The notes: generated by a model not told the origin, from the letters alone. Positions 1 through 5,972 are shown, counted from the stretch's first letter. The stretch: DNA of 9,181 nucleotides from Candidatus Campylobacter infans (GCA_009827235.1 SPMW01000044.1:1-9181); one strand, 5' to 3'. Translations and numbers: made by a program.

Positions 1-413
1 CCAGAGATGATGCAGAAATGGCCAAAGCAGCAACGAATCTTACCACTGCTGTTGGTGATATAGCAGCTTATTACACAGCGCAAGGCGATTTCAAAAAGCA
101 AGGCACAGGAAACACTAGAACAGCAGCTACACTAAGCGACATGACAAATGCGCTTGATGAAGTAAACCAATTAACAGGTTACATAAAAGTTAAAAATGTA
201 AAATGTTTAAAAGTAACGGCTGCAGCAGGTACTGCAACAGCTAGTGCTAATATTCAAATCGCGAAAGAAACTACTAATACTGACAACGCGTGCACCAATC
301 TAACTAAGCTATCTGGTATTAAGAATATGTGCGGAACTCAAGGCGCTAACAATGCGCAAACAGCTAAGTTACCTTGCACAATTTATGTAGGTAGCTCAAA
401 TGTTAATTTCTAA
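1..413 (+). CDS. Type II secretion / type IV pilin-like protein (pseudopilin), 5' end cut by window edge
   Basis: This is a secreted pilin-like subunit whose N-terminal part lies before the window. The open frame runs without a stop from base 3 and reads RDDAEMAKAATNL, the kind of sequence that follows the hydrophobic N-terminal helix of Campylobacter type II secretion pseudopilins. The ATG at 18 is therefore probably an internal Met, not the start. About 136 residues are visible. An amphipathic helix is followed by an Ala/Thr/Asn-rich globular domain with four cysteines (contexts VKCLK, NACTN, NMCGT, LPCTI), which could form two disulfides after export. The stop is TAA at 411-413, with a strong terminator just beyond. 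The prepilin peptidase that would cleave and methylate such a protein is encoded 4 kb away on the other strand. Family assignment is good; its role in secretion, adhesion or DNA uptake cannot be read here. The defining signal peptide and GFxxxE-type motif are not visible. Confidence 0.82.
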   Translation, partial: RDDAEMAKAATNLTTAVGDIAAYYTAQGDFKKQGTGNTRTAATLSDMTNALDEVNQLTGYIKVKNVKCLKVTAAAGTATASANIQIAKETTNTDNACTNLTKLSGIKNMCGTQGANNAQTAKLPCTIYVGSSNVNF

Positions 414-445
414 TATAAAATTTGGTAAATTAAACTAAATTTTCA

Positions 446-480
446 CCCCGCTAAATTTTAAAATTTAGCGGGGTTTTTTA
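446..480 (+). terminator. Strong intrinsic terminator of the pilin-like gene
   Basis: Bases 446-459 are perfectly complementary to 460-473, giving a hairpin arm of up to 14 bp that starts with CCCCGC. A run of six T follows at once, then more T-rich sequence. It begins 33 bp after the pilin stop codon. A real RNA would open the central TTAA as a loop. The GC-capped stem stands out in this AT-rich gap and suggests that transcription from the pilin gene is tightly stopped. Confidence 0.93.
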
Positions 481-550
481 TTTTTATTCTTTAAATTTTA
501 AATCTCTTTATCTTTCAAAATCTACACAAATTTTAAAATTCAAAAAAAGC

Positions 551-580
551 AAAACCCGCACAGAATTTAAAATAAAAAAA
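551..580 (+). repeat. Intergenic repeat, copy 1
   Basis: The core is AAAACCCGCACAGAATTT followed by an A/T-rich tail. Copies 2 and 3 lie at 911-950 and 1001-1040 in the same orientation. A CCGCG pentamer (600-604) starts 39 bp after the CAGAATTT word begins (561), the same spacing as in copy 2 (931 and 970), so copies 1 and 2 share a longer, degenerate unit. Confidence 0.75.
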
Positions 581-599
581 AAAAACTAACACAAAAAAA

Positions 600-815
600 C
601 CGCGTGCCGTGTAGGTGCGCAAAAAAGTGGTGCGCGGGGCATAAAAACGCGTGGCTGAGAGTATGGCACAAGTGGGCAAAAAAAGTGCGTAGCAGACGGG
701 CGGATTTAGCGTGTGGCGTGCTTGGGTGGCTTGGCTTGTGGGTGTGGTGAATTGAACGTGGACGCGCAAAAAGCGTGGCAGGTTTAGCGCATGGCGGGCG
801 GGCGGACGCAAAAAA
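600..815. other. GC-rich, G-skewed non-coding island
   Basis: By hand count these 216 bases are about 58% G+C, with about 88 G and 38 C on the + strand. The flanking gap (for example 841-900) is near 13% G+C. The island contains imperfect internal repeats: TTTAGCG followed by TGGCG words at 705 and 783 (78 bp apart), AAAAA-n-GCGTGGC words near 643 and 767, and GGTGCGC at 614 and 629. On the - strand it translates into a short repetitive peptide (ARHALN, ARHTLN), but there is no credible start or ribosome binding site. It may be a decayed repeat gene, a structured RNA or imported DNA. I cannot assign a function. Confidence 0.7.
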
Positions 816-910
816 AGCAAATAAAATATTAAATCAAGTGCGTAAAAAACGCAAATTTAAAATTTAAAATAAACACAAAATTTTAAAATAAAAAATATTG
901 ATTTTAAAAG

Positions 911-950
911 AAAATTTTAAAAAACCCATACAGAATTTAAACTAAAAAAG
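911..950 (+). repeat. Intergenic repeat, copy 2 (diverged core)
   Basis: This copy begins with AAAATTTTAA and has the core AAAACCCATACAGAATTT, so it differs from copies 1 and 3 at GC to AT in the CCCGCA word and at one base in the tail. It is exactly 90 bp before copy 3. CCGCG occurs at 970-974, at the same offset as in copy 1. Confidence 0.7.
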
Positions 951-1000
951 CAAATTTTAAAAAATAAAACCGCGCATAAAAAAACTACAAAAAAATAATG

Positions 1001-1040
1001 AAAATTTTAAAAAACCCGCACAGAATTTAAAATAAAAAAA
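1001..1040 (+). repeat. Intergenic repeat, copy 3
   Basis: Bases 1011-1040 match copy 1 (551-580) exactly over 30 bases. The preceding AAAATTTTAA (1001-1010) matches the start of copy 2. No CCGCG follows at the offset seen in the other two copies, so this copy is truncated or diverged downstream. Confidence 0.75.
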
Positions 1041-1063
1041 TAAAAAAGAAATTAAAATTTTAA
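1034..1063 (-). terminator. Possible A+T-only terminator after the NUDIX gene
   Basis: Reading the - strand past the NUDIX stop, a 12-bp palindrome (1052-1063, TTAAAATTTTAA) is followed by TTC and then a long T-rich stretch (plus-strand A runs at 1042-1047 and 1034-1040). The stem has no G-C pair, so it is weak. The position, about 20-30 bp after the stop, is right for the end of the operon. Confidence 0.35.
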
Positions 1064-1083
1064 AATCAAGCAAAGAATTTTTG

Positions 1084-1665
1084 CTAAAAATTTGCCAAAA
1101 ACCAAGTAATGCCAAAAAGTGCGCCTGCGCCTTTTGGCTTGCTTTCATCAAGCAAAAACTCATTTATTTTAGCACGCTCAATAAAGCAAAGCTCGATTTT
1201 TTCATCATCTATGCCACCACCTGTGCCACGCTTCATACTTTCATCTATAAGGGCGTAAAATATACTTTGGCGATTTGCGCTAAATCCAAGCCCAGTAAAA
1301 CTGCTAGTGATGTAGCGCACATCATTTGTGGCATAGCCGGTTTCTTCAAAAATTTCTTCAATCATCGTGCGCTTTTCATCTAGCCCTTTATCACAAAGCC
1401 CAGCACAAAACTCATAGCTAATGCCAAGCTCATCGCTATTTATGCCGTTTTGCTTTTGATAATACCAAAGGCTCGGGCGAAACTGCTTGACAAACAAAAA
1501 CGCATTGCGCTGCGTGTGATATAATAAGCACGAAACACTATCGTGCGCTTTAATGCAATCCCATTTACGCTTAATGCCATCTTGAACAAAATGTATGCTA
1601 AAAGGGCGAATATATTTGCTTTCTCCAAGTTCTTTAATCTCAATATCTTTTATAATAGTATCCAT
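1084..1665 (-). CDS. NUDIX hydrolase, probable UDP-sugar/ADP-sugar diphosphatase
   Basis: This is a cytoplasmic hydrolase of 193 residues that likely cleaves a nucleoside diphosphate linked to a sugar, using Mg2+. The NUDIX box spans residues 89-111, beginning GLCDKG and ending EEIFEETGY. Metal-binding Glu104, Glu107 and Glu108 and Gly110 are present. The usual Glu at box position 7 is Leu95 (acidic residues follow at once) and the usual Arg at position 15 is Glu103. The segments FVKQFRPSLWY (58-68) and YEFCAGL (84-90) resemble the UDP-sugar diphosphatase (NUDT14-like) and ADP-ribose pyrophosphatase branches; which substrate is used cannot be read from sequence. The ATG at 1665 lies inside the end of mgtE, giving a 16-bp overlap, with an AGGA ribosome binding site 8 nt upstream. 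It is the last gene of the operon. Family call is firm; substrate is inference. Confidence 0.87.
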   Translation of the reverse strand: MDTIIKDIEIKELGESKYIRPFSIHFVQDGIKRKWDCIKAHDSVSCLLYHTQRNAFLFVKQFRPSLWYYQKQNGINSDELGISYEFCAGLCDKGLDEKRTMIEEIFEETGYATNDVRYITSSFTGLGFSANRQSIFYALIDESMKRGTGGGIDDEKIELCFIERAKINEFLLDESKPKGAGALFGITWFLANF

Positions 1666-3005
1666 GTAGCAAGTCCTAAAAAGCTAAAAAATCCAACCAC
1701 ATCAGTAACGGTAGTAAGTAGCACCGAGCTGCCAACTGCTGGATCGATATTCAAACGCTTTAAGCCCATCGGTATAAGCGCACCAAAAAGCCCAGCTAGG
1801 CTTAAATTTATCATCATCGACATAGCAATCACCAAGCCTAAATTATTAATATTAAACCAAAAATGCGCTATTACGCCCATTAGCGTGGCAAATATCGCTC
1901 CATTAACAGCAGCTATGCTTAATTCTTTTAGCAAAGTAGCCTTGGCGTGGGCAAAATTTATCTCACCTATTGCTAGACGGCGCACGGTTACGGTTAGGGC
2001 TTGCGTGCCGGTATTGCCACCCATTGAAGCAACTATGGGCATTAAAACAGCTAAGGCTACGATTTTATTTATACTTTCATCAAAATACGAAATCACCACT
2101 GAGCTAATAATTGCTGTGATTAAATTCACACAAAGCCACAGCGCGCGCGCCTTGCCTGCTTTAAATAGTGTTTCTTCATCTTCTGCTTCATCATCAACGC
2201 CAGCTAGGTGGTAGATTTGCTCGGTGGCACTGTCTTCTAAAAAATCATGTATATCATAAGTAGTAATGCGCCCAAGCAAAACGCCTGCTTTATTTACCAC
2301 AGGCACAGAGCTAAGATCATAATCTTTTACTATTTGTGCTACGCGCATTATATCATCGCTATCTTGGACAAAATGTGGCTCATACTCGGTGCCGTGCTTT
2401 TTCATAATCTCAGAAATTTGCTCATCTGGATCAAAAAGCAACAAATCATCAAGCGGCACACAATAACGCAAAATTCCATGCTCATCAAGCACAAAAAGCT
2501 GAAACACACGCACTAATTCGCCACTATTTTTAAGCATACGAAATTTTTGTATAACATCGCCTAGTGTTTGGTTTAGCTCGCACGAAAAAACCTCTATTTG
2601 CATATAGGCGCCGGCTTCGTTTTCATCGTAATTTATAAGGCGTGAAATTTCTTTTTTGCTATCTGTTTCTAGGCTATCAAAAATCTGCTTTGCCCTATTT
2701 TCATCGATATCGCCTATATTTTGGATAAGGTCGGTGGCATCATCGCTTTCTAGCTCTTCTATGGCATCTGCTACTTTTTCATCAGGCAGGGCAATCACAT
2801 CTTTTAGCATATGATTTGGCATCTGCACAGCAGCTTCGCCCAAGCTCTCGCTATCTAATTCATTTAAAATCGCCTTATAAATCTCTTCATCTTCTTTTTT
2901 AAGAAATTTTAAATGCTCTGTAAGCTCGGCTGAGTTTAGCTCTATATCGCCTTGAATGTGGCTATTTACTAAATCTTTAATATCTTGTAATTTTTGGTTT
3001 AGCAT
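1650..3005 (-). CDS. mgtE: Magnesium transporter MgtE
   Basis: This is an inner-membrane Mg2+ channel of 451 residues, the normal family length. Domains in order: a cytosolic acidic, helical N-terminal domain (about 1-130), two CBS domains (about 135-260, with the second CBS segment near 215-255, SSVPVVNKAGVLLGRITTYD), a connecting helix, and about five membrane helices (about 285-451). The family signature lies at 322-342 (MPIVASMGGNTGTQALTV). The late motif DPAVGSS...TTVTDVVGFF (421-440) contains Asp435, equivalent to the ion-selectivity Asp of Thermus MgtE. In the family, Mg2+ bound between the cytosolic domains closes the pore; the many Asp/Glu residues here fit that. The start ATG follows AAAGAG by a short spacer and is 9 bp past the M23 stop. 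The 3' end overlaps the NUDIX gene. It probably shares the transcript of the prepilin peptidase/M23 genes. Confidence 0.96.
   Translation of the reverse strand: MLNQKLQDIKDLVNSHIQGDIELNSAELTEHLKFLKKEDEEIYKAILNELDSESLGEAAVQMPNHMLKDVIALPDEKVADAIEELESDDATDLIQNIGDIDENRAKQIFDSLETDSKKEISRLINYDENEAGAYMQIEVFSCELNQTLGDVIQKFRMLKNSGELVRVFQLFVLDEHGILRYCVPLDDLLLFDPDEQISEIMKKHGTEYEPHFVQDSDDIMRVAQIVKDYDLSSVPVVNKAGVLLGRITTYDIHDFLEDSATEQIYHLAGVDDEAEDEETLFKAGKARALWLCVNLITAIISSVVISYFDESINKIVALAVLMPIVASMGGNTGTQALTVTVRRLAIGEINFAHAKATLLKELSIAAVNGAIFATLMGVIAHFWFNINNLGLVIAMSMMINLSLAGLFGALIPMGLKRLNIDPAVGSSVLLTTVTDVVGFFSFLGLATWILL
1674..1677 (-). promoter_or_regulatory. Ribosome binding site for the NUDIX gene inside mgtE
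   Basis: AGGA on the - strand lies 8 nt before the ATG at 1665 and within the last codons of mgtE. It supports this start over later ones and implies translational coupling with mgtE. Confidence 0.6.
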
Positions 3006-3014
3006 CGCTACTCT

Positions 3015-4196
3015 TTACATTAGTGGTATGTAGTTTTCGTATTCTTCTTCTCTTGGCGCATTTTCGTATTCAGGTTTTAGCGCAAGATCAAAAATACCCA
3101 AAAAGCCTTCTTTTAGCTCGTTAAATCTTTCTTTATCTTTACCAACAAGTGCGCTTTTTACAACCCTTACGATTTTTTCAGGATTTATGGCTTTATTATC
3201 GCGGTAAAGGCCAAAATGCAAATGCGGGCCAGTGCTCATACCGGTATTGCCCACATAGCCTATCAATTCGCCTTGTTTTACTTTTTTGCCACGCACTATT
3301 TTTTTAGCAAAGCCGTTTAAATGCGCATATAGCGTGCTATACTCGCTGGCGTGCTTTATGATGATTGTTTTGCCGTAGCCACCTTTTGTGCTAGCAAAGC
3401 TTACTACTCCATCGCCTGCTGCATACACCTTGCTCCCACGCGGAGCCGCATAATCCATACCCAAATGCGCACGGTAACGCTTTAAAATAGGATGAAATCT
3501 TTTGGGATTAAAGCGCGAACTAATCCTTGCGTTTTTAACAGGTTTTGTTAAAAAAAATCTCTCTAATTCGCGCCCTTTTTCATCAAAATAGCTATTTTCA
3601 AATCTATAAGCAAATTTTATTTGTTTGTTATTTTCTACCATCGCAGCCTTTATCTCAGGCGTGCCAAAAATCTTACCCATTCGGCGTTTTTGAGAATAAA
3701 TTATTACCAATCTATCGCCTTTTTGCGTGCTTTTAAAATTTATAGTTTCGCGAAAGGCTCTAACGAAAGCTTGGGCTAGTGCCATTGAGCCAGCCTCAGC
3801 AATAATCGACATATAAGGCGAACGAGTTAAACTAACGCTTAAAACGCGCTCTTCTACTTCGTATTCAATCGGCAAAAACTCCATTTCATAGGTATGGTTT
3901 TTATTTTTGTAAATATGGATTTGTAATTCTTCATTTATTGGGATTAGGGCTTGTGCTAGGCTTTCATCTTTATCCCAAAGCACCCAGTATTGCGTATTTG
4001 CTGAAATTTCATCGGCTAATTCTTTATCTTCATATGCTAAATTATAATAAATCCTAGGCGGGATTTTATTAACTTCAAAAAATTTTAAAAGTGTGTAGCC
4101 ATTTTGCCAAGTAAGCTTTTCTATATTTGGTTTTAGCGCATTTGCCTTAGTAAATACACAAAATAAAACAATAAAAAAAGTAAAAATTCTAAACAT
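3015..4196 (-). CDS. M23 family peptidoglycan endopeptidase/carboxypeptidase (Csd3/HdpA/Pgp3-like)
   Basis: This is an exported zinc metallopeptidase of 393 residues that trims peptidoglycan cross-links or stem peptides in the periplasm. Residues 1-20 form a signal peptide with a hydrophobic core and an ANA cleavage site. Two regulatory domains (about 22-220) precede the LytM domain (about 222-345). Zinc ligands are His244 and Asp248 (HLGMD) and His327 of HLH (325-327); His292 (YAHL) and His325 are the expected catalytic histidines. Length and architecture match Helicobacter pylori Csd3/HdpA and C. jejuni Pgp3, which help set helical cell shape. In Csd3 an N-terminal glutamate plugs the zinc site; Glu59 or a neighbour here could do the same, which is inference. 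AAGGG sits 5 nt before the ATG, and a TATAAT box lies upstream. mgtE follows after 9 bp. The family call is certain; the shape role is by homology. Confidence 0.93.
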   Translation of the reverse strand: MFRIFTFFIVLFCVFTKANALKPNIEKLTWQNGYTLLKFFEVNKIPPRIYYNLAYEDKELADEISANTQYWVLWDKDESLAQALIPINEELQIHIYKNKNHTYEMEFLPIEYEVEERVLSVSLTRSPYMSIIAEAGSMALAQAFVRAFRETINFKSTQKGDRLVIIYSQKRRMGKIFGTPEIKAAMVENNKQIKFAYRFENSYFDEKGRELERFFLTKPVKNARISSRFNPKRFHPILKRYRAHLGMDYAAPRGSKVYAAGDGVVSFASTKGGYGKTIIIKHASEYSTLYAHLNGFAKKIVRGKKVKQGELIGYVGNTGMSTGPHLHFGLYRDNKAINPEKIVRVVKSALVGKDKERFNELKEGFLGIFDLALKPEYENAPREEEYENYIPLM

Positions 4197-4225
4197 CTAA
4201 GCCCTTATTTTTAAAAAAATCAGCA

Positions 4226-4231
4226 ATTATA
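4226..4231 (-). promoter_or_regulatory. Candidate promoter (-10 TATAAT) for the M23 gene and downstream mgtE/NUDIX
   Basis: The - strand carries a perfect TATAAT in the 59-bp gap between the prepilin peptidase and M23 genes. Transcription would start near 4219, leaving a leader of about 20-25 nt that contains the AAGGG ribosome binding site. No -35 box is obvious, which is usual for Campylobacter sigma-70 promoters. The box sits in an imperfect palindrome (4222-4237, AGCA..TTATAA..TGCT), so it could also be an operator. Confidence 0.5.
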
Positions 4232-4255
4232 ACTGCTTTTGGCGATTTTGGCAAA

Positions 4256-5065
4256 TCAAGCATAAACCATCCAAAAACTAAGTATAAACTCCCCAAAAGC
4301 AAAACAAATAATAATGGCTATAAAAAGCGCTGGTATAAATGGCGCTTCTTGGCTTGTTTTGCGCATAAATAAATGTAAAATTAGCTGTAAAATTCCAGCC
4401 AAAAGCAAGCAAGCAAGCCCTAATTTCACCCCAAAAAATGCGCCAATAATCGCTATTATGATAGTATCAGCATCGCCCATAGCCTCGATAAGCTCGCCAC
4501 TTTTATTGCGATTTATCCACGCACTTACCACGCTTTTTACCATCGTTATACCACCAGCAAAAATCAAAGACAGCACAAAGGGCGAATTAAAGGCAAAAAA
4601 CTGCTCTAAATTTTGTGGCACGCTAGCAATAATGGCGCAAAAATACGCGCTAATTAGCGGGATTTCAGGCACAGCGTGGTATTTAAAATCAATCAAACTA
4701 AGCGTTAAAAGCAAGCAAAAACTAAGTCCTAAAAATAGCGGTTTGTATAACGCCGTGAGATTAAAATTTTCTAAATCCACAGCACTAAAATACAAAGCAA
4801 CAACAAAAAGCAAAGCCCCGCCAAGCTCAACCAAAAAATAACGCAAACTAATTTTATCTTTACAAAACGCGCATTTACCGCCTAAAAATAAATACGAAAA
4901 TAGCGGAATATTATGATAAAAGCGCAAGCTATGCTCGCATTTTGGGCAGTGGCTAGGCGGAAAACTCACACTAAGGCCTTGTGGCATTCTATGAATTATC
5001 ACATTACAAAAAGACGCAAAACACGCCCCAAAAACAAAAAACAAGATATAAAACAAAAGCATCAT
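4256..5065 (-). CDS. Prepilin peptidase / N-methyltransferase (family A24, PilD-like)
   Basis: This is an inner-membrane aspartic protease of 269 residues that removes the leader of prepilins and pseudopilins and methylates the new N-terminus. The N-terminal segment FGACFASFCNVIIHRMP (about 12-28) is the family signature. A zinc-finger pair follows: CPKC (Cys40/43) and CAFC (Cys65/68). Catalytic aspartates are Asp126 (SLIDFKYHAVPEIP) and Asp198 (AMGDAD, the GxGD-type site, with Ala for the first Gly). The usual IPD after the first Asp is VPE here. The late APFIPAL (241-247) matches the conserved PFxPxL. About seven to eight membrane helices are apparent. The partner pilin-like gene lies at the left edge of this window. 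Two tandem ATGs start the frame: AAAGGA ends only 2 nt before the first and 5 nt before the second, so translation may start at 5062. Upstream lies a 229-bp repeat-rich gap after uppS. Confidence 0.94.
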   Translation of the reverse strand: MMLLFYILFFVFGACFASFCNVIIHRMPQGLSVSFPPSHCPKCEHSLRFYHNIPLFSYLFLGGKCAFCKDKISLRYFLVELGGALLFVVALYFSAVDLENFNLTALYKPLFLGLSFCLLLTLSLIDFKYHAVPEIPLISAYFCAIIASVPQNLEQFFAFNSPFVLSLIFAGGITMVKSVVSAWINRNKSGELIEAMGDADTIIIAIIGAFFGVKLGLACLLLAGILQLILHLFMRKTSQEAPFIPALFIAIIICFAFGEFILSFWMVYA

Positions 5066-5067
5066 AA

Positions 5068-5073
5068 TCCTTT
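5068..5073 (-). promoter_or_regulatory. Ribosome binding site choosing between two tandem ATGs of the prepilin peptidase
   Basis: AAAGGA is followed by TT and then ATGATG. The 2-nt spacing to the first ATG (5065) is too tight, while 5 nt to the second (5062) is normal, so the protein probably begins at the second Met. Confidence 0.6.
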
Positions 5074-5102
5074 AAAATTTATAAATCACAATCTTTGAAA
5101 AA

Positions 5103-5260
5103 GCAAATTTTAAAATTTCACACTTTTTTAAGGCAAATTTTAAACTTAAATTTTAAAATTTCACGCCTTTTTAATTCAAAATTTAAGTTTAAATTTTAAA
5201 AATTTAATGTCTTTTTAGAGCAAATTTTAAACTTAAATTTTAAAATTTAAGAGCTTTAAC
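5103..5260. repeat. Degenerate tandem repeat array, unit about 43 bp, four units
   Basis: On the + strand the units are about 5103-5131 (shortened), 5132-5174, 5175-5219 and 5220-5260. Each runs as GCAAATTTTAAACTT, AAATTTTAAAATTT, a short variable word, then CTTTTTA. The first 29 bases of units 2 and 4 (5133-5161 and 5220-5248) are identical. Unit 3 contains the reverse complement of a 16-base core: 5178-5193 pairs perfectly with 5139-5154 and also with 5226-5241, so alternative 16-bp stems can form. Bases 5232-5251 are a perfect 20-bp palindrome. The array fills most of the gap between uppS and the prepilin peptidase. No gene or clear promoter is visible in it. Its role may be structural or transcription-terminating; that is inference. 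Confidence 0.75.
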
Positions 5261-5294
5261 ACAAATTTTCATTACACAGCTAGCAAATTTTAAT

Positions 5295-5972
5295 TTACAA
5301 GCCACCAAAACGCCTATTGCGCGTTTTGTATTCATTTATGATTTTCTCTAATTCGATCACGCTAAAATCAGGCCACAAAGTGCTAGTAAATGCCAGCTCA
5401 GCGTAGCTTGCTTGCCATAGCAAAAAATTACTAATACGCTGTTCTCCACCTGTTCTAATCAGCAAATCCACATCGCCAAACCCGCTAGTATCAAGCGCGC
5501 CATTTATAGAATTTTCGCTAATTTTTATGCCACTATCGCACAGCTTTTTACACGCTCGCACGATCTCATCGCGCCCGCCATAATTTAGCCCAAGCACTAA
5601 ATTTAGCCCATTAAAATCCGCACTTAGCTCTTTTAAGGCATTAATTTCATCTTGTAAATCTGCTCTAAGCACGCTTATATCGCCGATTGTGTGAAATTTT
5701 ATATTGTTTTTACATATCATATCGCGTTTTTGGCGCAAGAATTTTTTAAGCAAATCCATTAAAAAATCTATCTCAGCTTGCGGTCTTGTCCAGTTTTCTG
5801 TGCTAAAAGCATAAAGGCTAAGCGTTTTAATGCCTGATTTTGCGCAATAAATCGCCACATTTTCTACTACTTTTGCTCCATTTTCATGCCCTTTTATGCG
5901 TAAAAATCCGCGCTTTTTAGCCCAGCGTCCATTACCATCCATAATCATTGCTAGATGATTTAACGCATTCAT
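5295..5972 (-). CDS. uppS: Di-trans,poly-cis-undecaprenyl-diphosphate synthase (UppS)
   Basis: This is a cytosolic, membrane-associated cis-prenyltransferase of 225 residues that adds isopentenyl units to farnesyl diphosphate to make the C55 carrier lipid for peptidoglycan and surface glycans. All family signatures are present: MIMDGNGRWAKKRG (9-22, catalytic Asp12), GHENGAK (28-34), LYAFSTENWTRP (53-64), and RTGGEQRISNFLLWQ (173-187) with YAELAF (190-195), which holds the Mg2+/diphosphate-binding Arg and Glu residues. Length is slightly short of the E. coli enzyme (about 250) but normal for Campylobacter. AAAAGG lies 7-8 nt before the ATG, inside the end of the preceding gene, whose stop is only 3 nt upstream, so it is co-transcribed with coaBC and the unknown gene. 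A repeat-filled gap follows. Confidence 0.97.
   Translation of the reverse strand: MNALNHLAMIMDGNGRWAKKRGFLRIKGHENGAKVVENVAIYCAKSGIKTLSLYAFSTENWTRPQAEIDFLMDLLKKFLRQKRDMICKNNIKFHTIGDISVLRADLQDEINALKELSADFNGLNLVLGLNYGGRDEIVRACKKLCDSGIKISENSINGALDTSGFGDVDLLIRTGGEQRISNFLLWQASYAELAFTSTLWPDFSVIELEKIINEYKTRNRRFGGL

Larger units (their letters stand above)
414..1083. other. 670-bp convergent intergenic region with no convincing gene
   Basis: This gap lies between the end of the pilin-like gene (+) and the end of the NUDIX gene (-). It holds the pilin terminator, a GC-rich island (about 600-815), three copies of a short repeat, and many TTTTAAAA-type words. The only longer open frames are a TTG-started 95-codon frame on the - strand (533-820) with no ribosome binding site and a composition driven by the island, and low-complexity Phe-rich frames. 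A gap this long is unusual for a compact Campylobacter genome. It could be a decayed gene, a non-coding RNA locus, or repeat-driven filler. Confidence 0.75.

Noticed and set aside
533..820. 95-codon frame on the - strand spanning the GC island, with ARHALN/ARHTLN repeats
   Set aside because: It starts with TTG, has no ribosome binding site, and ends in low-complexity Phe-rich sequence from the AT repeat. Its composition follows the island rather than a protein family; kept only as part of the island finding.
414..1083. An insertion sequence or attachment site in the long gap
   Set aside because: There is no transposase fragment, terminal inverted repeat pair, target duplication or tRNA end that I can see.
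957..1163. 68-codon frame on the - strand overlapping the NUDIX 3' end
   Set aside because: It is Phe-rich low complexity outside the NUDIX gene and a shifted frame inside it; no start signal.
1543..2214. 223-codon open frame on the + strand
   Set aside because: It is antisense to mgtE and NUDIX; the - strand frames encode clear, complete families, so this is a shadow. The other + strand frames over 1081-8614 are the same.
4314..4841. 175-codon open frame on the + strand
   Set aside because: It is antisense to the prepilin peptidase, is Lys/Ser/Ala-rich with no family features, and has no ribosome binding site of note.
5078..5083. TATAAA box as promoter of the prepilin peptidase
   Set aside because: It is only 12 bp before the first ATG, so the start site would fall in or after the ribosome binding site.
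5103..5260. A CRISPR array
   Set aside because: Units are about 43 bp, degenerate, almost purely A/T, and have no constant repeat alternating with unique spacers. No cas gene is near.
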